Source: Sporothrix humicola (Eukaryota; Ascomycota; Sordariomycetes; Ophiostomatales; Ophiostomataceae). From it: a DNA stretch of 64,000 nucleotides. The notes under the pieces were generated by a model, which was not told where the DNA came from, searched no databases, and saw only the letters and a list, made by a program, of their open reading frames with translations. This document shows positions 55,001 through 64,000 of this stretch, piece after piece. The translations under genes were made by a program, and so were the position numbers. The DNA is taken from contig WNYE01000079.1 in the NCBI GenBank assembly GCA_021396245.1, positions 62,001 to 126,000 of the forward strand, read 5' to 3'. The stretch's first letter is position 1. Each line of letters opens with the position of its first letter.

Positions 55001-58000
55001 AGGTGCTCCGTAATTACTGGTCCTCATATGGATAAAAGAGAACAGCCATTGCGATATTGTTGCTCGCAAGAAGCATCTTGACTTTGTCGATGAGCCGCGT
55101 TCACTTTCTGCGATTCTTTTTTTTTTCGGGGGTCTTTGTCGCGTCTTCAATTTTCTTCAATTTTTTTTCTTTTGTCTCGAAATTTTTTTCTGTGTGTCAC
55201 CCCTCTCTTTTCATGTCTCAGCAGACATTTTTGCCCTCTGTTCCCCTCACTAAACCCTCAAATCCACCCCCTGGTCGTGCCCTATTCGTTGCCGGGACAG
55301 AGCTGTTTGGAGTCTGTGCAGAAGGGGAATTGGTGAGAGATGAGGGAGAATGCAAAAGATGTCATTACGGAGTCAGAGAGGTTGTACGGGAGCACAATCC
55401 CTGTGGATAAGGAAGCAGCCGAAAGAGGCAAGGAAAATTCTTCTTTTGGGTTTTGGCAGAAAGCAAAATAAATGCGGTGGCAGGGGGGCTAGCTCAACAG
55501 CCGAACCAGGCTCCGGAGGAAAGTGCCAGGCGCGATATTGCCCATCGAGTTCATCTGGAAGAGAAGAAAAGAAGCCGCCTGGAAGATGGGAGGAAAGAGC
55601 GTTCCAGGGGCTGAAACATGATCTTCCCGTGCTGGTTTGACGGGCGAGTCCGTGAGGCCAAAGTCAAGGAAAATTCAATTGTTTCGTCTCTTCGATCACT
55701 TTGCCAATTCGTCTTCCATTTGTTCTTTTCTTCCATCAACTGCTGCACGCGTTTTGACCGCCTCGAATTTTTTTGTAGGCGCGTCTCCAATAACAAGTTC
55801 TAATATGGTGCCCATGCGTCAGTATGACAGGCATAAAACAGTGAGAAAAGCAAAGAAAAAGAAAAGAAGTCAAAAAAACGCGGTCTGCATATCGCGTCAA
55901 GGTCGCGTTTCGACTAATAAAGGAGGACAAACAAAATTCGGGACGGGTCGCTATTCGCCGCCACACCGTCGCGTGGCAAATTGGAGTCGGCGATTTGCTG
56001 TGCCCAAATATGCATTCTTTGCATCTGTCACATCCTCGGTATTGCAGCAAAAGACTTCCCACCGCCTTTCGAGATTCCTTCGCAGCAACAACGCCTGGGT
56101 ATCGATACATGCCTCGCTGGGCAGCGATGCACCATTATCAACATGCGCCCTGTACACAAACAAGCTTCACAGCGGAGAATATTGCTGGGAGACGCTCTGA
56201 CGCTATAACCGCCAACAGCCTTCGAGGAACACTAAAAGGATCACTAAGGATCGCTAACGTTCGTAAAAAACAGTGGATCTTCTCAATGCATCACAGTGCT
56301 GCAGTGGCACGTTGCTGTCTGCAGTTCTGCACAGTGATGATGCATTCCTGATGGTTCTTTTCTTTTGCATTGGGAGCTATTTGAAGGAGGGAGTTGGCCG
56401 TGGCAAGGGTCGTCCTCCGTCCATGGACCGGAATAACAGCGGTAAGTTGCCGGTTCCATCCGCATTGGCCATGCTTTGCTGTAGGTATGATGTGTTTGAT
56501 TTCTTGAGCTTTTTTTTTCATCTGATAACTGGTAGACTCTGTAAAAGAATGGACGACGACGGCCGTCTTGGAAAGGCACTTTAACTTGCGCTGTAGGCTA
56601 CTCACGTGCTCGTTTGCCGACGCCGGCCACCTTTGCCGCCGGCCATATTAACTTCCTCATAATTATCCTGGACCTGGACCTCCTCAGTTGGGTAGGCTTG
56701 CATACAAAGAATTCTCGCAGTAAATACGGATACATCTACTCTGAGTCGACCACTGAGGCTTGTTCGTACCGTTTTGTGCCGCTCGGCTCATGGCTGTTGT
56801 TCCCCATATTGCTCCGCATTAAGCAAATGGCGATGCATCCAAAAGAATAAGACCGAAACGCAAAGAAAATAATTCTACAAAGAGAACAAAAAATTCTGCC
56901 ACCGCACAGTGGATCATTCGTAGCTGCATGCATTAAAAAAAGTCTAAATATCTGTTCCTCCAATAAATATCACAATAAAAATAGAGAGGCTGGGAACGAG
57001 AAGAAAAAGGTTTAGATATTCTGGACCGTTTTACTTTTCTGCATTACTCGCTGCTTCGTTACTCGCTGGTTTCCTCCGATGATGACGACCCCTCCATGCT
57101 CCATCTGTCCCCCCATCTCCTTCTGGTGGATCAATTTTTTGAGCTTGCCTGTGTTCATCATGCACGTTCCCGCCGGCCTAGAGCTTGCCAGCCAAAAAGA
57201 GGATAGTGTCTCGCTCACCGCTTCATTGAACGGCGGCTGCGGGGGTCAAGAAACTGTACTGTGGTATGCAGCAGGCAGCAAGAAAGAAGACAGAGAATGG
57301 CAGAGAAAAGAAGGGAAAAGAAGAGAGAAACACGACAATGACGCGAGGCACAGACAGCCAAAGGTTATCCGCATGGATGGTAAGGTGGGATGGCAGAATT
57401 TTCTCAGCCACGAGGAAAAAAATTGTGAAGAAAGGGAAGAAAGAAAATAGAGGGGTACTTTGTTTTTACAGGGTTGTGGCGATCGTTCTGGCAACCAACT
57501 GCCGTGCAGTATTTTCTTTTCTTTCCCTTTTATTTTTGTGACGCAAAGAAGACAGCGCGGCAGCCTCGCATATGGAGCAGGGCGTAAAGCAGATAAAATA
57601 ATTCTGCTTCTCCTCACCGCTTCTTGCGGATATGCGCCTCGAAAGATGAGAAGTGGGCACTATTGTTATGCTTTATGTGTGGATCGTGTGTGAAGAGAGA
57701 CGAGGAAAACAAAACAAAACTCGCAACGTGGCCGAGGTGGCTCTTTTGGAGCAACAAGTTGGCTCAAGCATGGGCACTCGGGATCATGACCCCCGCTCGC
57801 ATGCAAGAAACGTGCTGTTTGGGCATCAAGGCAGCTCAAGGGCAGCTCAGAGGCAGCCATCGTGCGTACGTCAGTAAATAGTGCATACGACGTTCGTACA
57901 TGAAAGAACTGGCATTGCATTTTGCTCCACACCGGACTGGCGGAGCGGAAAGCCAAGCAGCATTCCCGGGGCACATCGGCCACAACTTGACGAACATCCA

Positions 58001-60016
58001 CTGCATGATGCCGGCTGCACCGGGACAAGACGGCGGCCTGCAGTGCATACTCTTTTGCATCGCAACACTTTCGGTGCCAAGTTAAGGTCCGGGACAATAG
58101 GTGCGTGCCGGTGAGGATCACCGTTGCGGCCCGGTTAGACTAGGTTGCTTGATTCCATACTCGGAGTAAGCTAGGGTAAGACCGCCTAAAACACTTAACA
58201 CGGCGAGACAAATGGGCCTTTCAACCTTTCTCGTTCAAAGAGTAGCTGAGGTAGCCAAGGCATGGAACAATGAATTTGACCGCATGCGGGCAACGGGCCA
58301 ACAGTCGAGGATTTCCAGAAGGATCGAAATATTGGACGACCACAGTTTAGACGAAGAAATTGTGTCGTGGAATTTAAAACTGAAGTCGTAAAAATAGGTT
58401 GTTTGAAAATAGGCGGTCGCTGCTTGCTTGAATTATTTCAATAGAATTGATTCAATACTGGACGTCTTTCAGGAGCATCATAAACTGCTGGTCAGTTATG
58501 CGGATAGAACGAACGAAACGTACGCAGCCACAGTCATACCAGTTTGACACATCACGATGAGAGAGTGGTTAATTGAAAATGCATTGTTATTGTAATAGCG
58601 CGTCTATTTGCAGGAGGGCTGAAGAATGGCTAAATTTAGAAGGCGTACCGTTGGGCCCTTGCTTTTGGCCTTGCTTTTGGCGGGCAGACTCGGTACTGCG
58701 AGAGCTGCCTGAGCCACAAACGTACACAGCCATAAGGGGACCTCGGGACAGCAATATTTGCCATTTTATGCTTTTATTTGTGATTTATTTTAATTCATTC
58801 TACATCCCTTTCTGCCATTCTGCGTGTGTTTCGGCCGCTTCCTTTGACGGGTGTACTACGACGCTGCCCGTTTCATCGAGCGGAAAGGGGGGGAGGAAGG
58901 AGCGGAGGAGGGGGTTCTTGCCTGCTGAGTCGGCCAACGGATGAACTCGAAGACGGAGAGACTGAGGGAAAAGAGGGCAAGAGCCAACAGAAGAAGGGAA
59001 GGGAGGCACGACCAGGCCTAGTTTGGCGAGACTACGGAAAAGATACGAGCCTCGTTTCCTAGCCCCAGACAAGAGTTTCTATCTTAATTTCGCGGGAAGA
59101 CGAAAAAGAGCCAAAACAACACACTTGATGCTCAGGATACGTCGTATGCCGGCGTATCATCCGCTGCAAAAATAAGCTGCTCACAATAAGCTTTTTTTGG
59201 GTGTGCTGCGCACTGCGCTTGTTCTTAGGGTCCCGCGTCTAGCTTTCTGGTAAAAAAGTGGAAAGTGCGACTGCCCTACAAAACAACAGGCATATCTCAA
59301 ACGATCTTGTTCGGGAAACGGCCCCTCTTCTCACGTCCCTATTTCTCACTCACCCCCAGTGCTCACTTTTCTCACATTCGTGTTGCTTCTGTGCCACCTC
59401 GATTCCAGTTTCGCTTTTTTTCATATTCGTTTATTTGTGCTGGTCAATTTCCCGCTGCTATCCCGCTTAAAGGAATTGCAGAGTGCCACAAGAAAGGAAG
59501 GGCCGGCAACCGCCAGGAACCAACGAAACAAAGAGCAAGGTCAGCCTTTCGAAACAAATAAAGAAACAGAAACAACAGAAAAGGGGACAGAAGGAGACAG
59601 GAAGGGTCAAAAGGACGGCAAAAGTGCTAGTGCCGAAGAAACATTGGCCACGCAAGTCAAAAGGAGGACAATGCGACATTGATATCCCTTGACTTTGTCG
59701 ACTTTGCTTCTCGAATCAACGTCACTTCTCCTCTCAAGTTTTCTTTTCAACCACCTCCATTCGACGTCAACGTCTCCATCATCTGTCGCACCGTCATAAC
59801 TTTGCTCGCTTCTTACAAAAGCTCGGGATCTCCCATTAAAGGTCGTCAGCAACCCGACTGCCGCCAATATTTCGGTCTCCTCTTCCACTCATACTCTGAC
59901 TTGATTTTACTCGACTTTGCGATATCTGCATCTTGAGCGACCTGCATCGCGACACAACATCTCGCATCCACCTTCCACCTTATTCTTGGCTCTCCCTTTT
60001 CACGCCCACCTCCACA
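52066..60016. other. 8-kb divergent spacer without a supportable gene
   Basis: The giant gene leaves left, the DUF7053-like gene right. C/T- and G/A-rich stretches alternate. A minus-strand frame at 51953-52316 (SNKKRRVRLRNDNPPWDEDD and upstream) overlaps the proposed first exon in another frame and may be a leader ORF or an alternative exon. Frames around 55637-56200 and 57666-58121 lack domains. No tRNA or rRNA was recognised; a GTGGCCGAGGTGGC word at about 57728 is not followed by a T-arm. About 59240-60016 is probably promoter and leader of the plus-strand gene. Confidence 0.45.
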
Positions 60017-60781
60017 ATGCCGCTCCTCTATTTCAACCTCTCACATCCACTGCCGGCCGAGTGCCAGCCGCAGCGCGTCGTCGACGCTCTCCATCGCTAC
60101 GAGCCGCTCATCACGCCCAACCCCTACCTGGTCTCCTTCCGCCGGCGGCCGGTCGACCTCACCGAGATTGTCGACGACCCGTTCTTCCGCGAGGATGGCC
60201 AGGCGCTGGCTGCGTTCGAGGTCGTCGACAAGATCGTGCTCGTGCCTGGTGTCGCTAGCAAACAGGTCGTGATTCCGTGCGTGATGCAGCGCTTTGCGGG
60301 CGGTGTGCGCTGCCGGAGTCTGGCTGCAGGCGGCGTGCGCGTATGGAGCACATGGAGGGTGCTGCCGGCAGGACAGGTCGCGGCCGACAATGCAGCATCT
60401 GGCTCGTCAAAACGGTCGTCGGTGCGCACATCGTGGGACGAGGGCCGACGCAGCCGGAGCAACTCGCCAGCACAGACGCCGCAGGGGACACCTGTTACGG
60501 CGGCGGCAACTCTTGCACATGGCCAAGGGCCAACACCACCAGCGACACCACCAACGATCGGCAGCCACGGCCCGGGAAGCAATGACGCCGGTGCCATTGT
60601 CTTCCCCGAGAGCGGCGAGGGCTACGAGATTGTCGAAGAGGCGAGGGTGGAGTGCGGATCGCTTGTCAAGCCTTTTGTTGGCAAGAGCTTCCGGGAAGGA
60701 CACATGGAGATCTTGCGCCAAGTCATCAAGGGCGTCCTCGACGAGGCTGCGAACGCAAAGATGTCGTACGTGTATATGTGA
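60017..60781 (+). CDS. DUF7053-like protein
   Basis: Single exon, 254 residues, from the ATG in context CTCCACAATGCCG. Residues 1-122 (YFNLSHPLPAECQPQRVVDA, NPYLVSF, LVPGVASKQVVIPCVMQRF, GVRVWSTWRVL) and about 193-254 (GYEIVEEARVECGSLVKPFV, SFREGHMEILRQVIKGVLDE) together resemble the fungal DUF7053 domain, a START/SRPBCC-like alpha-beta fold of unknown function, as far as I can judge from memory of the family. A Ser/Pro/Thr-rich insert (about 125-192) splits it, in a position where homologues often vary. No signal peptide or membrane helix is present, so it is probably cytosolic. An upstream in-frame Met at 59933 would add 28 residues of leader-like composition and is less likely. A lipid- or small-hydrophobe-binding role is only a guess from the fold. 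Confidence 0.78.
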   Translation: MPLLYFNLSHPLPAECQPQRVVDALHRYEPLITPNPYLVSFRRRPVDLTEIVDDPFFREDGQALAAFEVVDKIVLVPGVASKQVVIPCVMQRFAGGVRCRSLAAGGVRVWSTWRVLPAGQVAADNAASGSSKRSSVRTSWDEGRRSRSNSPAQTPQGTPVTAAATLAHGQGPTPPATPPTIGSHGPGSNDAGAIVFPESGEGYEIVEEARVECGSLVKPFVGKSFREGHMEILRQVIKGVLDEAANAKMSYVYM

Positions 60782-61154
60782 GGGCGTTTGACGTATTATT
60801 ATTTGCTATGTTTTCAAGAGCGTCCGTTCATTTGCGGCGTTTTATTTGTCTTGCTTTCTTTTCTTTCTTCTACTGCAGTGAGACGGGATATACCCTCCTG
60901 TAAACGCACATGGCGTTGGGAACTGGTTTGCATGCTTTCTTGGGATATGATTTGTTTTGTCTGTATTCTTTGACATTTTTTTGGTGTTTATATAGCAAGC
61001 TATCTTCTGTCAATTGGACATGGTATTTCTGTGTAACCAGTTTGTGTATGTTCATGCAAGAGAAGGAACTAGTGAAATAAATGGCAATACATGCTTCGTC
61101 ATCGTCTTAAACCCCATCCCTCTATACTAACAATCACTCCTCGACGACCACCAT
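60782..61154. other. convergent 3' region
   Basis: These 373 bp separate the stops of the DUF7053-like gene and the convergent reductase. The sequence is T-rich, with one AATAAA at 61076-61081. No gene is seen. Confidence 0.65.
61076..61081 (+). terminator. poly(A) signal candidate AATAAA
   Basis: It lies 295 bp after the DUF7053-like stop and only 74 bp from the stop of the opposing gene, so the two 3' ends may overlap. Confidence 0.4.
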
Positions 61155-62341
61155 CTACTGCTTGATGGTGTAGACCAGCTTTCCGCCGCTGACCTTGTCG
61201 CCCTTGAGCTCCTTGAGACCGACAAGCACGCCCTCCAGGTCTTCGCCGCCGCGGTTGGCGTACGTCCGGGCAGGCTTGAGCTTGCCGGCGCTGATCAGCT
61301 TGCGCGTCGACTCCCAGAACTGGCGGGCAAACTGCAGGTCGGTCGGGTTGGCCTCGAAGGGCGCCCACTTCTCAAAGGACTCGCCAAAGGCGGTGTAGTA
61401 GAGGGTGAGGCCGCCGTCGACACGGGCATCGACCTCCTTGAGCGGCTCGAGCGGGTTGAAGAGCAGCTGGTAGTACTGCAGGCTGCCGGGGCCCTCAGCG
61501 AGCGAGGCGGGCGTGAAGGCCATGGCCTTGGCGCAGAAGAGGGCCGTCTCCGGGTAGGAAACGCAGTCCCAGGCGTAGCGCAGCGCACCGCCATTGAGAA
61601 CACTCTTGATCTGGGCGAGAGCAGCCTCGGTGTCGTGGTAGTCAATGACCTCGTCGGCGCCAATGGACTTGAGGTACTCGGCGTTCTTGGACGAGGCCGT
61701 GGTCAGAACGCGGTAGCCGCTGAGCTTGGCGAACTGGATGCCCAGAATGCCCGTGGCCGTGGCGCCGCCGTAGATCAGAATGTTCTCGGGCGTCTTCAGC
61801 GGGTTCTCGGGCGTGGCCAGCTTGAGGCCCTGGTAGAAGCCCTGGCCGACCGTCGTGGTGCCGAGGGGCAGGCTGGCGGCGTCCTCGTTGGACATGAAAT
61901 CGGGGATCTTGAAGGCAAGGTCGGGCTTGACGGCAATGTAGTCGGCAAAGGCGCCATCCTCCTTCTGGACCTGGTTACTGCATGGTGTTAGCGAGCTGAT
62001 TCGTCAAGAATGACAAAAAAAATCACTGGCTTGAGCATCGAGACGTACGATCCGTGGGCACCACCGGCAATGCGGTCGCCAACCTGGAACGGCGAGTTCA
62101 CATTCGGGCCAATCGCAACAACGACACCAGCGTAGTCACAGCCGACACGGGTGCCAGACGGGTCACCACCCATCAGGAAATCGGCCGTCTTCCAGTCCGT
62201 GGGATTGAGGGCCACGGCAGTTGTGCGGACAAGAAGGTAGCCGTCACGAAGCTGGGGCGTCGGGACAGCCGGCTCAAGGACAATGTCGCCCTTGGAGCGG
62301 ACAACAAGTGCCCGAGTAGTGGCGGGAATAGAAGCAGCCAT
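61155..62341 (-). CDS. medium-chain zinc-less alcohol dehydrogenase / enoyl reductase (toxD-like)
   Basis: Two exons, complement(62049..62341) and complement(61155..61977), with a 71-nt intron (GATC|GTACGT, GCTAACAC branch, ATGCAG acceptor), giving 371 residues. The N-terminal GroES-like domain (residues about 10-125: RALVVRSKGDIVLEP, ALNPTDWKTADF, GCDYAGVVVAIG, FQVGDRIAGGAHG) is followed by a Rossmann domain with ILIYGGATATGILGIQFAK. It reduces an NAD(P)H-dependent C=C or C=O bond; the structural Cys4 zinc site of true ADHs is absent. The pattern DWK in ALNPTDWK and the Gly-Thr-Thr-Thr-Val segment fit the fungal toxD/trans-enoyl-reductase group, which often serves polyketide pathways, but no polyketide synthase is in this window. 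It is probably cytosolic. Substrate cannot be predicted. Confidence 0.9.
61978..62048 (-). other. spliceosomal intron in the reductase gene
   Basis: GTACGT donor, GCTAACAC branch and ATGCAG acceptor, 71 nt. Joining gives GGAHGSNQVQKEDGAFADYI, the conserved stretch between the two halves of the GroES-like domain. Confidence 0.93.
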
Positions 62342-64000
62342 TTTGATTTGACGTGTGTAAGTGAGCGTAGTTTAGAACGGATGGTCTAAAGATGTTTTAG
62401 TTAGAAAAAATGGTGTCCCTCAGGGTGTTTATATAGTAGGGTGAAGATGGCAAAGATGCAAAAGATGCTAAATATGGCGACGAAGCTGAAGAACCTATGG
62501 GCGGGGTGGAAGCTCGAAAAGTGGGAATAGTATGGCAATGATGCGGAAGGTGGTGGGAGATCGAAGAGTTAAAGCGGGCAAGAGCGTCTTGGCTCGTCTT
62601 GACACGGAAAGCGGAAATGGATATATGTTTGGGACAGGCAAGGAAGGAGCATACTTGGTGTTGCAGCGAGCAGAAGAGTCAGTGTGTTATACCGTGTTAA
62701 TGGTCCGATAAGGAAACAGCGTAGTTGTAGATGTCACCCAGGTGCAGATGTGTGTTTGATTGACCCTTTTAATGTTTTATTCTCCTGTTCAGCAACAGAC
62801 GGCCGGTCCTTTCTTTATGTACTTTTTCGGGACACCGGTAGGGCCCAGAGTTAACCGCTCCGTCCGTCCTTTTGTTGATTTCAAAGTACTCGGTTGGGCC
62901 TACGGAAATACGTGTTTTCTTTTTTTCTTTTTCTTTTTTTCCATTTTTCTTTTTTACCCTACTATTGTCTTTGCCTGCTTTCCATAACAAAAAAACGTAT
63001 GATGACCAAGCGGAGCAATGATACAATTATTATTAAGCTAGTAGCTAGGTACGAACGTCAACGCCAGATGAGACGCCAGAAAGCAGCGTGTAAAGTACCC
63101 GTACAAAGGCCCAAAACGTCAAGGAGGCACCGGTCGTTTCGTGTACTTGGCACGGCAAAGCAGGAACCGCGATGAGGTCTTTGATCTGCCCCACGCGGCT
63201 CCGATGTGGTCTGGCTTTGGGTAGGATGCTTGGGCCTGGCGTTGCGGGGATAAGACTGTCCTAATTGAGGCTTTTTACTGGTTCTTCTTAGGTGTACAGC
63301 GGAGACTAGCACAAATGCTACGAAATACAAGGGGCCAATGCTGTGTGATTATGAAGCGGAAAGCTTAATAATTCTGCAAAGCGAGCATTTTGTGAGGAAT
63401 AACCGTGTCTAAAAGCTTCTAGATCAACCAGAAGGATTGGAAGGATCGATAGAACCGTCGACGACAGGGCCTGTGTGCCATTGAATCGCTGATTTTATCA
63501 CCAATTTTGCTGACTATTGAGCGTCGTGGAGATGCGACGACGATGTGTTTGTAAGAGGACAGATGGCAGTTTGAGCATTTTGGTAGCAATTCGGCTTGAT
63601 GGACACGCCGTTTGACAGAAGAGAAGGATCCCGGGCGGACCGCAGGACAGGCGCGATAAAGAAACGGCTGTCGTAAGCTTCTTATACCATCTTGCATCTT
63701 TTTGCATGATATTACATTTTTTCCGGCTTCTTTTCCCTTTCTATTTTGTTTCTGTCGATTCTCTTGTTTTCTTTTCATTTATTTTTATATTCTATTCTCA
63801 CACTGTACTGCAACATCTGCTCCGCAGAATGCGAGCAAATCCCGAGCTGGTTCTCTTGTAGGCTGCATTAAACCGACGCTACATATGTACCTTCGGTTCT
63901 TTCAAGCGTCGAACCACGCCAAAGACATCTAAATCTGGATATTTTCGGTTCTTATCTGCAAAGTTTCTTTGTTCAGATTGTTTAGAGCTCCCGAGCTCAC
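62342..64000. other. upstream region of the reductase
   Basis: This 1.66-kb stretch to the window end holds the reductase promoter and leader. A T-rich block is at about 62910-62960. Short open frames have no domain. No other feature is supported. Confidence 0.55.

Noticed and set aside
55637..56200. 187-codon plus-strand frame
   Set aside because: No domain, mixed composition, and competing open frames on the minus strand.
57720..57800. tRNA-like word GTGGCCGAGGTGGC
   Set aside because: It resembles a Leu/Ser tRNA D-arm, but no TTC-type T-loop, acceptor pairing or anticodon arm follows at the right spacing.
59933..60016. Earlier in-frame start for the DUF7053-like protein
   Set aside because: The extra 28 residues are leader-like (RDTTSRIHLPPYSWLSLFTP), and the ATG at 60017 has the better context and begins the conserved domain.

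Overview
The window looks like nuclear DNA of a filamentous ascomycete (Pezizomycotina, probably a Sordariomycete; the genus cannot be fixed from sequence alone). The evidence is short spliceosomal introns (mostly 58-96 nt) with GTRNGT donors, CTAAC/CTGAC branch sites and YAG acceptors, CACAATGGC-type start contexts, GC-rich coding exons in AT-richer pyrimidine/purine-tract spacers, and families such as Atg33, Tma20, fungal PAL and toxD-like reductases. No rRNA, convincing tRNA, CRISPR array or intact transposon was found.

Layout. Minus strand, 113-3129: an alpha/beta hydrolase fused to a long disordered N-terminus. Minus, 8154-10016: a single-pass membrane protein with a Cys-rich apple-like ectodomain. 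Minus, 13395-16787 (possibly starting further upstream): a helical N-terminal domain plus about 18 ankyrin repeats. Next comes a 16.8-kb stretch with no supportable gene (about 17.3-34.1 kb). Plus, 34119-36450: a phenylalanine/tyrosine ammonia-lyase. Minus, 37024-37689: an orphan gene beside an AT-rich block. A compact group follows: Atg33 (plus, 39426-40253), Tma20/MCT-1 (minus, 40739-41396) and an I78-type peptidase inhibitor (minus, 42038-42353). Minus, 43456-52065: a giant protein of about 2,620 residues with about 30 W-G/lysine modules separated by Glu-Pro spacers. After another gene-poor stretch come a DUF7053-like protein (plus, 60017-60781) and, converging on it, a medium-chain reductase (minus, 61155-62341).

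The genes do not form an obvious pathway cluster; they are mainly housekeeping or regulatory singletons. The most unusual content is the giant W-G/K-repeat protein. Its natural N-terminus appears to lie about 1.2 kb upstream of the first Met of its long ORF, behind a 672-nt intron, and it also holds a stop-free 75-nt intron. Other points of interest are a His-Leu selectivity pair in the ammonia-lyase, a HeLo-like/ankyrin architecture without an NTPase, and the two long divergent gene-free regions.

All gene models were inferred by eye from reading frames, splice signals and family resemblance. No database search or expression data were used.
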